From positions 14,964 through 78,963 of the forward strand of contig CAMLDJ010000001.1 of assembly GCA_946478755.1 (NCBI GenBank): a stretch of 64,000 nt of DNA. The letters are read 5' to 3'. The notes under the pieces were generated by a model. It saw nothing but the letters and a program-made list of their open reading frames with translations. It was not told the origin of the DNA and made no database searches. Source of the DNA: an uncultured Pedobacter sp. (lineage in GTDB: Bacteria; Bacteroidota; Bacteroidia; Sphingobacteriales; Sphingobacteriaceae). How positions within the stretch are numbered: the stretch's first letter is position 1; the number at the start of each line of letters is the position of its first letter. Below are positions 1 through 8,989 of the stretch, in pieces. Made by a program: the position numbers and the translations under genes.

Positions 1-812
1 TAACTATCATCGACAGTGACAACTTGGTTGAACCCGATTATTTCAACCAATTAAACAAATACTTTTGCAATGGTTTTATTGCAGTTCAAGGTGTTAGGAA
101 AGCTAAGAATTTGAATACTAGTTATGCTTGTTTGGATGAAGCCGGTGACATGTATTATCGATTTATTGACCGTAAATTACTGTTTGAAAGCGGTTCCTCA
201 GCCTCACTTGCTGGCTCCGGAATGGCGTTTGCCACTTCGTTCTACAAGGAATGTTTGGAGTTGTTAAATATTGAAGGCGCTGGCTTTGACAAGGTGCTCC
301 AAATGGAAATTTTAAATAGAGGAAAGAGAATTGCCTTTGCTGAGAAGGCAATTGTTTATGACGAAAAAACATCAAAGTCTGACCAACTGGTAAACCAGAG
401 GGCCAGGTGGATCAATACCTGGTTTAAATATGCAGGGAAAGGTATTGCACTGACAGGTAAAGGCATTCGAAATCTGAATTGGAACCAGTTCTTATGTGGT
501 TTGGTATTTTCGAGGCCGCCCTTATTTATTGTAGCAGGATTAACCCTGATCAGTATTTTAGTGAATTCATTTGTGGTGCCAGAACTCCTTTTTTTCTGGT
601 TGTTTGCCATCCTGTCGTTTCTCTTTATCTTCTTTAAGGCACTTGCTTATTTCGGAGCTCCTAATACTATCTACGCTGCGTTGATTAGGATACCGATTTT
701 CATGTTCTTGCAGGTTATTTCTTTATTTAAGGCAAAAAAGGCGAATCAGATATCCACAGCCACAGTTCATTATTATGAACAAAAAATAAATGATTTAGAG
801 AAGAAAACGTAG
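1..812 (+). CDS. Family 2 glycosyltransferase, membrane-bound (5'-truncated)
   Basis: The reading frame is open to the left edge, so the gene begins upstream of the window. The visible part opens with the residues IIDSDN, which is the metal/nucleotide-sugar-binding DxD site of a GT2 enzyme. About 130 residues later comes NQRARW, the Q(Q/R)xRW acceptor motif of processive or cellulose-synthase-like GT2 proteins. Two to three hydrophobic C-terminal segments follow. It probably transfers a sugar from a nucleotide donor to a lipid-linked or growing glycan at the inner membrane. It is followed after one base by a GT4 gene, which implies co-transcription. The family is confident; donor and linkage cannot be told. 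Confidence 0.9.
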   Translation, partial: TIIDSDNLVEPDYFNQLNKYFCNGFIAVQGVRKAKNLNTSYACLDEAGDMYYRFIDRKLLFESGSSASLAGSGMAFATSFYKECLELLNIEGAGFDKVLQMEILNRGKRIAFAEKAIVYDEKTSKSDQLVNQRARWINTWFKYAGKGIALTGKGIRNLNWNQFLCGLVFSRPPLFIVAGLTLISILVNSFVVPELLFFWLFAILSFLFIFFKALAYFGAPNTIYAALIRIPIFMFLQVISLFKAKKANQISTATVHYYEQKINDLEKKT

Positions 813-813
813 G

Positions 814-1962
814 ATGATCAAAATTAAGAAAACCAAAATTTTACATGCTATACGGCAGGGGAAAGTGGGGGGTGGCGAAACTCATGTACTTGATTTGGTC
901 GATGCCCTTGGCAAAGATCAGTTTGAGTCTGTTATATTGTCTTTTACTGAGGGGCCTATGGTAGATAAATTGCGTTCGGATGGATTCAAGACATACGTTA
1001 TTCATACAGAAAAGCCATTTAATTTTAAGGTATGGAAGGCGGTGCGAAGAATCGTCGCTGAGGAAAAGATAGATCTTATCCATGCCCACGGCACCCGTGC
1101 AAATTCCAATACGTTTTACGCTGCCAGAACGCTGAATATTCCGTTGATTTATACAGTTCATGGTTGGTCTTTTCATCCAGATCAAAATAAACTTGTAAAA
1201 ACCGTAAGAACGCAAAGTGAAAGACTACTAGTTCAGCTCGCCAATAGAACAATTTGTGTTTCCAAAAGTAATCTTGAGGAAGGAAAGAGAAAGTTTAGCA
1301 TGCCGAATGCTGTAGTCATTGCCAATGGTATCAATCAGATAAAATTTAATCCGAACCAAGAATATAAGGATATCAGGGCTGAAATAGGGATTGATAAAGA
1401 TGTAATTCTCATAGGTTATGTGGCGCGAATTACCGCGCAGAAAGCGCCTTTAACTTTTTTGAGCGCAATAGCAAATCTACCGGATGCGCTGCCTGTTAAG
1501 TTCTTAATTGTGGGGGATGGTGACCTTAAGCCACAAATGTTGGCACTTTCCGGGGAACTAAATTTAAATTCCCGAATTATTTTCGAGGATTTCAGAAGCG
1601 ATATTCCAGATGTCCTAGCAGCGATGGATATTTTTTGCCTGCCTTCACTATGGGAAGGGCTACCTATTGCTTTGCTCGAGGCTATGTCAATGAGAAAGGC
1701 AATTGTTGCTTCGGAAATTGATGGAATAAATGACCTCATCGCGAATATGAAAAATGGCATCTTAGTACCTGTCTTAAAACCGGACCTATTAAGAGCTGCA
1801 ATTGAATTGCTGGTTAAGGATAAGCCGTTGAGAAGCAGACTTGGAACTGAAGCTGGGTTAACTGTTAACGAAAAATACAATGTTCAGCTAATGGCGAGTA
1901 AAATTGGACAAATCTATATGCAGGTACTCGATGAGTTCAATGCAAGGAAGAAGCGCCGCTAA
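814..1962 (+). CDS. Family 4 glycosyltransferase
   Basis: A 382-residue retaining GT-B enzyme. The N-terminal half has the Gly-rich acceptor-side loop (GKVGGGETHVLDLV) and the HAHGTRAN segment typical of GT4 proteins. The C-terminal donor half has the E-x7-E motif at about residues 281-289 (EGLPIALLEA). No membrane segment is obvious, so it should be a cytoplasmic, membrane-associated sugar transferase. It starts one base after the preceding GT2 stop. Its last four bases overlap the end of a convergent GT2 gene. Role in assembly of the local surface polysaccharide is inferred from context; the substrate is unknown. Confidence 0.92.
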   Translation: MIKIKKTKILHAIRQGKVGGGETHVLDLVDALGKDQFESVILSFTEGPMVDKLRSDGFKTYVIHTEKPFNFKVWKAVRRIVAEEKIDLIHAHGTRANSNTFYAARTLNIPLIYTVHGWSFHPDQNKLVKTVRTQSERLLVQLANRTICVSKSNLEEGKRKFSMPNAVVIANGINQIKFNPNQEYKDIRAEIGIDKDVILIGYVARITAQKAPLTFLSAIANLPDALPVKFLIVGDGDLKPQMLALSGELNLNSRIIFEDFRSDIPDVLAAMDIFCLPSLWEGLPIALLEAMSMRKAIVASEIDGINDLIANMKNGILVPVLKPDLLRAAIELLVKDKPLRSRLGTEAGLTVNEKYNVQLMASKIGQIYMQVLDEFNARKKRR

Positions 1963-2786
1963 GTGTTTTTTTTTATGTGTTTAAAACTTAGATTTTTAAC
2001 CAGGCGATCAAATGTTGCCTTAAAAAAACCCCCATCCAGTTGTATTCGTCGGTCTGTAGTCCACACAATGCTTCTGTTGTTGGTTACCCAGTGTAATCTC
2101 CCATATCCTTTTGTTCTGAGCTTAATAGCCAGCCATCCATCTTCATTAGTTTGCGGCGGGTGATTGAACCCATCTACATCTTGGCATTGCAACCGCCGAC
2201 ACGCAGAATTAAACCCATAGACATTTAAAGCTTCTTCCTTAAAAAGCTGGCAGATTTTTCTGTTAATATCGGATGCATATTCGTAAAAGAAGTAAACAGA
2301 CCTTGGTGTATCGGCAGTTGGTATAAAGGAGAACTTTCCGTAAGTTAAGCATATGTCTTCATTTTTTAACAACGGGGTAATCATGTCGTCAATCCAGCTG
2401 GAGGGGTAAATGGTGTCGGCATCAGCGTTAATTATATATGTGCCTTTAGCATGAGCCAATCCACCATTTCTGGCGTTAGTAATGCCTTGTTTTTTTTCGG
2501 TTATACAAGTAACATTACAAGCTAGTGCAAGGCTTTCTGTTTCATCGACAGAATTATTGTTTATTACGATTACCTCGATTTCATGGATTGAAGTAGTGAG
2601 AGAAAGGGAGTATAATGTCTTTAAAATATTTTCTTCTTCATTATATGCCGGTATGACAATTGAGACTAAGGGGGTTTCACTGTTGATCTTTCTGAAATTT
2701 TGGGCAATTTCAGGTATCTTGCTAAGTAAATCATTTTTTCTTTTATTAATTGCCGATATACTTCTTGGAATAGCAAATGGTCTCAT
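1959..2786 (-). CDS. Family 2 glycosyltransferase
   Basis: A 275-residue inverting GT-A enzyme. VSIVIPAYNEEENI at about residues 41-54 is the canonical GT2 entry, and DADT at residues 122-125 is the DxD metal site. No clear transmembrane segment is present, so it probably works on the cytoplasmic face. It is convergent with, and overlaps by four bases, the GT4 gene to its left. It lies 42 bases downstream of an acyltransferase gene on the same strand and may be co-transcribed with it. Substrate unknown. Confidence 0.92.
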   Translation of the reverse strand: MRPFAIPRSISAINKRKNDLLSKIPEIAQNFRKINSETPLVSIVIPAYNEEENILKTLYSLSLTTSIHEIEVIVINNNSVDETESLALACNVTCITEKKQGITNARNGGLAHAKGTYIINADADTIYPSSWIDDMITPLLKNEDICLTYGKFSFIPTADTPRSVYFFYEYASDINRKICQLFKEEALNVYGFNSACRRLQCQDVDGFNHPPQTNEDGWLAIKLRTKGYGRLHWVTNNRSIVWTTDRRIQLDGGFFKATFDRLVKNLSFKHIKKNT

Positions 2787-2828
2787 GAAACGAATCTAGA
2801 AAAATTTTAGTAAAATATAACAGAGCAT

Positions 2829-3926
2829 TTAAAATTTTGATTCCAGCCATTTGGCTTCCATTAGCTTAAATCTATTGATAATCCATGGTTGAAATATCAA
2901 TTCTAGGAGGTAAGCTATAGTGAAAATAAGTATCAATTTAATAATCAGCAGTAAATAAATGTTACTGATAAAAGGTAGTTTAAGCTGTATAATCGGAAAA
3001 TGCACAACATAAATCGCATAAGAAATCGGCGCAAGCTTTGCAAACCAGCCTAGAATAGCGTCAAAACCATATAATTTACATTGCCACCAGATTTTTCCGA
3101 CTAGAATGAATAAAAATGCCTCAACAAAGTGATATAAATAGTTAGTAAGTGGATATTGACTGTTAATTTGTGCGAGACTTTGATAATCTAAAAAGAAGGC
3201 TTTAATAACTGGGAGGCCAATTATAACAGACATAAACAATAAGCTACTTAATACCGGTAAAAGGCCTTTCCAGCTAAACGTTCTTTTTTCAAGGTAAACT
3301 TCTGCACAATAGTAACCGGACCACCACAGTAAGAAAAAGTTTAGAACCAGGAAGAAGTGATCTGGCACAACCAGGAAAACTATCCATGAGCTTAGAGAGA
3401 TTGCCAATATTACATACATTCCCTTTTCTTTTAGATGACCAAAATTTTTTGTTAACAAGTGAAATAAAGGAAAGAAAAGCATGTAAAACCACCATTCATA
3501 AGCAAGTGACCACAGTGGATAATTGTTCAGGAAGGGTTGGAGCTTAAACCCAGGTTCGTCCTCCATCCTTTGAAACTGCAGCAAATTCCCTACTAAATTT
3601 TTAGTGTCGATTAGGGAAAACTGATAGTCATTTAGCCAGAATACAATAGTAGATAGTAAAAAGGTCATTATCAGTATGGGATAAATCCTCAAAAACCGCT
3701 TTTTGAAATATTGGTAAAAATTGTCCTTTTTATTTTTTTGCATCGATAAACAAATCACAAAGCCAGAGAGGAGAAAGAAGATGAGTACAGCTTCTCTCCC
3801 AAATCTGAACAGCAGTTTTAAAAATTTCGGAGTGGTACTGTAAATGGTAGTGAACAAAATTAGGTGATGAATAACTACATAAATGGCTACAAAGCCTCGT
3901 ATTGCTTCTAATTTAACTACTTTCAT
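2829..3926 (-). CDS. Acyltransferase 3 family membrane protein (OafA/WecH-like)
   Basis: A 365-residue polytopic membrane protein. Its first transmembrane segment carries the family hallmark: Arg10 in EAIRGF and the active-site-type His20-His21 pair. About ten hydrophobic helices follow, the usual layout of stand-alone AT3 enzymes. Members move acetyl, succinyl or similar groups onto sugars of O-antigen, capsule or exopolysaccharide across the membrane. Here it most likely O-acylates the glycan made by the neighbouring transferases. A 158-bp AT-rich gap separates it from the divergent flippase gene, which probably holds both promoters. The acyl group is unknown. Confidence 0.92.
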   Translation of the reverse strand: MKVVKLEAIRGFVAIYVVIHHLILFTTIYSTTPKFLKLLFRFGREAVLIFFLLSGFVICLSMQKNKKDNFYQYFKKRFLRIYPILIMTFLLSTIVFWLNDYQFSLIDTKNLVGNLLQFQRMEDEPGFKLQPFLNNYPLWSLAYEWWFYMLFFPLFHLLTKNFGHLKEKGMYVILAISLSSWIVFLVVPDHFFLVLNFFLLWWSGYYCAEVYLEKRTFSWKGLLPVLSSLLFMSVIIGLPVIKAFFLDYQSLAQINSQYPLTNYLYHFVEAFLFILVGKIWWQCKLYGFDAILGWFAKLAPISYAIYVVHFPIIQLKLPFISNIYLLLIIKLILIFTIAYLLELIFQPWIINRFKLMEAKWLESKF

Positions 3927-4084
3927 GGAATCTCATACTATTTGTGCTTATTTTTCAAAAATATAATATATTTTCGGGTATAACATCCTATTTAATAAAA
4001 GTAAATTAATTGCAGCTTACATTTAATATTTAATGAATTTTATCGCATCTTCACATTTATTTAAAGCTAGTATAAAAACCATAT

Positions 4085-5449
4085 ATGTCGTTGATAAATA
4101 AGCTGCTCTCAGCGGCAAGAAATATACATCTTCAATCTCTTGTTGGTAATGGAGTGATGTCGATTTTTGGAATGCTTACCGTAGCGATTCTGTATCGTGC
4201 CTTATCTTTAAAGGATATAGGGATCTATGTTTTTTTTATGACAGTAATAGGACTGATAGATACTATACGATCCGGTTTTTTAACCAATTCATTTATTAAA
4301 TTTTACTCAGGTACCGATACAAAGAGAGCAAATGAAGTTGCAGGTTCAGCTTGGGGGCTGGCTATAGCTATAACATTAGTTTGTATTTTTATTAATGTAA
4401 TTACATTTTTCATTTCTGATTACATCACAAACGAAAGTATAATTCTGTTTCTTAGATATTTTTCTCTGATTTCAATTGCCACATTACCTTCATTTATGGC
4501 TAACCTCGTTATACAAGGTGATAAGCGCTTTGACAGGTTGCTGTGGATGAGACTGATCAATCAGACTTTGTTTACGGGAACAGTTATTGTTTTAACAATC
4601 TTAAAGAAATCAACTCTGACGTCGGTAATAATGGCCTACATCTGTTCAAATTTCGTAGCCAGTATTATTATCTTCTTGCTTAGGTGGACTAAGATTGGGG
4701 CGCTCCGTTATTTCTCTATGGAGAGTTTTAGAGAAATTTTTCATTTTGGAAAATATAGTATGGCCACAAGCGTCAGTTCAAATCTTTTTAGCGTTACCAA
4801 TACATTTTTTATTAACTTTTTTATTGGGCCCGCTGGATTAGCGGTTTACAACCTTGGAGGGCGTTTATTACAAATTGTGGAAATACCCCTACTCAGTTTT
4901 GCTGCGTCTGGCATGCCAAGTTTGTCTGGTTATTACAACCAAAATAAAAAAGAAGGGATGATGTATGTAATGAAGAAAATGGTTGGAATGCTTACTATCG
5001 TTATCGTCGGTATTGCAGTTTTATCGATTATCTTTGCTAATCCGGTAATTTTATTGCTCGGGGGCGAGAAATATCTTCATACAGAGGCGCCAAATTTGTT
5101 TCGGATTTTTATGACCCTGGCTATTTTATATCCGGCTGACAGATTTTTTGCTTTAACTATAGATGTTATTCACATGCCAAAAATAAACTTCTATAAAATA
5201 TTAATCATGCTGGGGATTAACCTTGTTGCAAACTATATTGGTGTATCTATTTTTCATTCTGTTTATGGGATTGCTCTTGCGGGCATATTTCCCATGTTGT
5301 TTGCTATTATTTTTACCTATATTCCCCTTAATAAGTATTATAAGTTTAGTTTTTGGAATGTATATGTTGTTGGGTATAATGAGGTTGTCATGTTTGTTAA
5401 ACAGGTTTATCACAATCTTTTCAACAAACAAAAGGTGACAGATTGTTAA
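4085..5449 (+). CDS. Wzx-type polysaccharide flippase (MOP/PST superfamily)
   Basis: A 454-residue protein of about 12 to 14 hydrophobic helices separated by short charged loops, the size and layout of oligosaccharide flippases of the MOP superfamily. Such proteins flip undecaprenyl-pyrophosphate-linked repeat units from cytoplasm to periplasm. Short pieces such as GPAGLAVYNLGGRLLQ in the middle fit the PST branch. It is divergent from the AT3 gene and 43 bases upstream of a GT8 gene on the same strand. No Wzy polymerase or chain-length regulator is recognisable in this window. It could alternatively export another lipid-linked saccharide. Confidence 0.88.
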   Translation: MSLINKLLSAARNIHLQSLVGNGVMSIFGMLTVAILYRALSLKDIGIYVFFMTVIGLIDTIRSGFLTNSFIKFYSGTDTKRANEVAGSAWGLAIAITLVCIFINVITFFISDYITNESIILFLRYFSLISIATLPSFMANLVIQGDKRFDRLLWMRLINQTLFTGTVIVLTILKKSTLTSVIMAYICSNFVASIIIFLLRWTKIGALRYFSMESFREIFHFGKYSMATSVSSNLFSVTNTFFINFFIGPAGLAVYNLGGRLLQIVEIPLLSFAASGMPSLSGYYNQNKKEGMMYVMKKMVGMLTIVIVGIAVLSIIFANPVILLLGGEKYLHTEAPNLFRIFMTLAILYPADRFFALTIDVIHMPKINFYKILIMLGINLVANYIGVSIFHSVYGIALAGIFPMLFAIIFTYIPLNKYYKFSFWNVYVVGYNEVVMFVKQVYHNLFNKQKVTDC

Positions 5450-5492
5450 TATTGTTTTTTAATTAAGGACTATCATTAAAAATAAAGTTTGA

Positions 5493-6374
5493 ATGAAAAA
5501 AAAGCACATCTCGATTGTTGTGGCAAGTGACAATCATTATTCTATACTAATTGCCGCACTTTTAAAGTCTATAGATGTAAACCACCACTCGGATGAGCAT
5601 ATAGATTTTCATATTATAGATGATGGAATTTCGAGTAAATTTAAGCAGGAACTGGAAACCATTGTAGACCCGGCAAGGATCACGATCAAATGGTTCAACA
5701 GCAAAAAAATTATTCCAGAGAGTATTGTAATACCAGTAGATAATTCAGCATTCCCACTTACGGTCTATTTACGTGTTTTTTCTCCATATGTAGTTAATCA
5801 GGATGTAGAAAAGCTAATTTATCTGGATGTGGATACGATTGTTCAGGATGATATTTCGAAACTGTGGAATACCGATCTAGGCAATTTTATTGCCGGAGCA
5901 GTGCAGGATGTCGGTAAAACCATGGATTGTGAATGGGGAGGCGTACCCAATTATAAAGAGCTTGGATTCACTGCTGATACTAAATATTTTAATTCAGGTG
6001 TATTGATGATTAATGCCAAAAGATGGCGTGAAGAGCGTTTCTCAGCGCAGGTAATTTCAGCTTTAAGTAAGTATAAAGAGCATGTAAGGCTGGCAGATCA
6101 GTATGGCTTGAATGTTGTTTTGGCCAATCAATGGCTGGAACTAGATCCAAAATGGAATTGGTTTGCATTTAAAGAAAATGAAAATCCTTTCATTGTTCAT
6201 TTCCTGGATATTAAACCTATTTTCTCATCATATAATTCGAAGGAAGTGTACAAGGAAGAATTTTTCAGATATTTATCTATGACGCCCTGGAAAAACTTCA
6301 AGCCTATCAGTGGTCAGAAACGCAATATCCGTAAAATATACAACAAGATTAAAAAGGCGTTTCTTAAACTTTAG
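5493..6374 (+). CDS. Family 8 glycosyltransferase (LgtC/galactinol-synthase fold)
   Basis: A 293-residue retaining GT-A enzyme. LIYLDVDTIV with Asp112/Asp114 is the GT8 DxD metal site. FNSGVLMIN about 45 residues later and the ADQYGLNV segment are the other conserved GT8 blocks. The family typically moves galactose or glucose from UDP-sugars. The C-terminus is strongly basic (about residues 265-290), suggesting peripheral membrane binding as in LgtC. It is followed by a strong bidirectional terminator, so it ends the flippase transcript. The exact sugar is not predictable. Confidence 0.93.
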   Translation: MKKKHISIVVASDNHYSILIAALLKSIDVNHHSDEHIDFHIIDDGISSKFKQELETIVDPARITIKWFNSKKIIPESIVIPVDNSAFPLTVYLRVFSPYVVNQDVEKLIYLDVDTIVQDDISKLWNTDLGNFIAGAVQDVGKTMDCEWGGVPNYKELGFTADTKYFNSGVLMINAKRWREERFSAQVISALSKYKEHVRLADQYGLNVVLANQWLELDPKWNWFAFKENENPFIVHFLDIKPIFSSYNSKEVYKEEFFRYLSMTPWKNFKPISGQKRNIRKIYNKIKKAFLKL

Positions 6375-6392
6375 GGAAGCAAAGTTTCGATC

Positions 6393-6430
6393 AAAAAAAG
6401 CCTGTTTCGTCAAGAACCAGGCTTTTTTTT
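6393..6430. terminator. Bidirectional rho-independent terminator
   Basis: A perfect hairpin AAGCCTG/CAGGCTT with a 13-base loop is flanked by an A-run on the left and a T8 run on the right. It lies between the convergent GT8 and beta-helix lipoprotein genes and can stop transcripts from both sides. Confidence 0.88.
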
Positions 6431-6444
6431 GAGAATCCTATTAT

Positions 6445-7746
6445 TTACTTTTGAATTTCAAGCGTATTTATGTTTGAAATCCCAGCTTCTTGAGCACTAT
6501 TGTAATAGGTATTGTTGACGGCGACAGAAGTTGTATTTGCCTGCGTATTTGTAAACTTACTAGTCGAACTTGGGGCTGGGAAATTAAAGCCTATATTGTC
6601 ATATACTTCACATGAACCTCCTGCCAGGTTATAGATGTCAAGAATAACCCCTACCCAATCTTTACTTAAGTTAAGATCACCACAAATATTGTCATAGACC
6701 TTAATATTTGCATAGGTTGTTTTTCCACTTACAATCTCGTTGGCAAAAGATTGTACTTCAAATGCAGAATATTTTCTAGAGTTGATAACTGTGTTGTTGT
6801 ATATTAGTACATTTTTTGGAGTAGTGCCTAAGCTTCTTGTCCACGCTCTTATTGCATTTCCCTGATGATTCCTAATAAGGTTATGATGGAAAGACCCGCT
6901 GCCTTTAATGGTAAATATACCATTATGGTTGTTGTTAGTGCTGTTAATATCAGTCACCGTATTGTGATGAATGTTGTAATCATCTGCATTTCCAACAAAA
7001 ATGATATTGCCGCAGTTAGAGTTTTTGAAGTTAAGGTAAGCTATTTCAAGGTTTTTAACCAACCTAGTAATTACACCATTTTCAGATCCGCCGTCTATCT
7101 GTAAAAATGTAGATGTATTGTCACAATTAATATTCAAGAATTTGAGGTTATTGGTATACGTGTTTGGATCTGACGGAACGTATTCCATATTTGAATAAAC
7201 AAAATATACTACATAATCTCCAATGTTTTTAAAGGAGAAATTCTCAATTGTGAGGTCGTTTATTTTACCCGAAAGAATAATAGAGCGGTGCTCTGCATTA
7301 TCTCTGGATACAAAACCTTTTGAAATGCCCGGATCCCCTGTACCAGAAATCGTAAGCTGGCTCACATTTGATACCATCCAGTGGTCTGAATTCCCCGTTA
7401 CCTCGACGAGCCCATCATTCTGGACTTTAATGGGGCAGCCTGTATTTATGTTTTTTATCGTAATACTTTTATAAGATCCGGCTTCGATCTGTATCACGTC
7501 ATTACATTGCAGATCAAAAGTGGAACCGTCTATAACCAAGTTGCCAGATCCGGTACCAAACGGGATAAACCGTCCCGTTAAAACAGGCGGCTGTGTAGTA
7601 GTTGTAGTGTCTTTTCCTGGTTTAGATGGAGCTATAGGAGTAATAATTTCTGGTTGTTCCGTAATGGCAGAGTTTTTTTTACATGCTGAAAAGGAAACAA
7701 AAGCAATTAATGCTGGCATCGCCAGTAATTTTAAACCTATTGTCAT
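6445..7746 (-). CDS. Secreted parallel beta-helix lipoprotein (polysaccharide-lyase-like)
   Basis: A 433-residue protein with a lipoprotein signal peptide (SFSAC, Cys22), a Pro/Thr-rich linker at about residues 33-57, and then repeated short strands with Asn, Gly and aromatic ladders. Examples are the GNIIFVGNADDYNIHHNTVTD and NVLIYNNTVIN type repeats of right-handed parallel beta-helices (pectate lyase and NosD-like folds). The predicted location is the outer membrane or cell surface. Such proteins cleave or bind uronate-containing polysaccharides, which would fit processing of the locally made glycan. No catalytic residues could be assigned, so enzymatic activity is inference. Confidence 0.8.
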   Translation of the reverse strand: MTIGLKLLAMPALIAFVSFSACKKNSAITEQPEIITPIAPSKPGKDTTTTTQPPVLTGRFIPFGTGSGNLVIDGSTFDLQCNDVIQIEAGSYKSITIKNINTGCPIKVQNDGLVEVTGNSDHWMVSNVSQLTISGTGDPGISKGFVSRDNAEHRSIILSGKINDLTIENFSFKNIGDYVVYFVYSNMEYVPSDPNTYTNNLKFLNINCDNTSTFLQIDGGSENGVITRLVKNLEIAYLNFKNSNCGNIIFVGNADDYNIHHNTVTDINSTNNNHNGIFTIKGSGSFHHNLIRNHQGNAIRAWTRSLGTTPKNVLIYNNTVINSRKYSAFEVQSFANEIVSGKTTYANIKVYDNICGDLNLSKDWVGVILDIYNLAGGSCEVYDNIGFNFPAPSSTSKFTNTQANTTSVAVNNTYYNSAQEAGISNINTLEIQK

Positions 7747-8410
7747 ATTTTTTCTTTATTAGAAAGAGTTGTTTGGTGTCTTGGCTAATTCCCTGTTTGT
7801 TGACCAATTACAGGATCAATGATATGAAAAAAAAATGATATGCAAGAGTTATTTTTATAAAAAAAGTAAAAAATTCATTACAAATTGGGGAAATGTGTGT
7901 ATTTTGATGCCCATGATATTTCTAATTTGTGAGGATTTGAATTAAAATTCCCCAAGATGGGGCGTATCTTCCAAGTGTTTAAGTTTTGTAAATATTGTAT
8001 TCCAAAAGTTAAATGTCGTTTTAATTCTCCAATAAACGGAGAGAGTTTTTGATTTTAATTGGCGGTATTAAAGGTGTTAAAAACAATTTAAGTTGTATAA
8101 TTAAATTATTTGTTAATAAATAAGGAAACTGAGGTGGATATTCTACAAAATTAGAAGAATAGATATCTCACGGCTATTTGGTCAATATCAATTTAATAAA
8201 ATTGCTTTCCATAAAATATTCTAGCGAAAACATGACGCTAAGATCCAAGTTTACTATTGTTTTCAACAATTATACTTTTCTCATTTATAGCGTTTACTGC
8301 TTATCGTGCCTATCGGCATCCTCAATGTTCTTCGACTCACGCAATAATGAAACGAGATACCTTTTTTTATAAAGTGCTAATAAGTATATTTATCGCAAAT
8401 TGTTTCATCA
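7747..8410. other. Intergenic region between divergent genes, no convincing gene
   Basis: A 664-bp AT-rich stretch separating the beta-helix lipoprotein (minus) from the oxidoreductase pair (plus). The only open frame is a 64-codon one at 8178-8372 with a TTG start and no recognisable features, which is judged to be chance. The region presumably carries promoters for both flanking units. No clear Bacteroidota-type promoter pair was found by eye. Confidence 0.5.
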
Positions 8411-8986
8411 GTGAATAGACGAACATATTTAAAGAGAATAGGCTCCGCGTTTTTTTTGTTAGTGATATCTGTTCCTGCTTACAAATGGATAAGCATGAAC
8501 AGGCAGGTTAATATTGCACGCTTAAAGGAAAAAGAAGATACGATTGCCGAACTAGTTGAACTGATTATACCAGAAACAGATACTCCTGGTGCGAAGCGGG
8601 CGCGCGTACACCAGTACCTTATTGGCGTAATGACTAATTGTAAGAACGCGAGACAACGAAATATATTTATAGACGGGTTGGACAATCTTGAAAAACGTAG
8701 TCTAGTCAAATATGACAGTACATTTATAGAATGCAGCACCGTCGAAAAAACGGAAATTCTCGCCTATTTTGCAGCAAATTCGGTTTATTCCATTCGGATA
8801 CTAAATAAGATTAACAACAAGTTTTTTGGGGGGTCATTTTTCAATACCCTTAAAAATTTAACGATAGAAGGTTATTGTACTTCCATGCTTGGTGCAACAA
8901 AGGGACTCGCTTATGATTATATTCCTGGTACATTTGTACCCTGTATTCCCTTCAAGGCTGGTCAAAAATCATGGGCTACAAAATAA
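8411..8986 (+). CDS. Gluconate 2-dehydrogenase subunit 3 family protein
   Basis: A 191-residue protein with a GTG start, an N-terminal signal/anchor (NRRTYLKRIG then a hydrophobic stretch) and family signatures. These include AELVELIIPETDTPGA near residue 45 and, near the C-terminus, GYCTSMLGATKGLAYDYIPG followed by a PGQKSWA-like end. Members are small periplasmic partners of membrane-bound FAD oxidoreductases such as gluconate 2-dehydrogenase. The GMC oxidoreductase gene starts three bases after this stop, so the two are almost certainly a complex. The N-terminal arginine pair may indicate Tat export with the folded flavoprotein; that is inference. Confidence 0.88.
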   Translation: MNRRTYLKRIGSAFFLLVISVPAYKWISMNRQVNIARLKEKEDTIAELVELIIPETDTPGAKRARVHQYLIGVMTNCKNARQRNIFIDGLDNLEKRSLVKYDSTFIECSTVEKTEILAYFAANSVYSIRILNKINNKFFGGSFFNTLKNLTIEGYCTSMLGATKGLAYDYIPGTFVPCIPFKAGQKSWATK

Positions 8987-8989
8987 ACT

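Noticed and set aside
8178..8372. 64-codon open frame in the intergenic region before the first GMC pair
   Set aside because: TTG start, no recognisable residue pattern, AT-rich and low complexity; judged chance.
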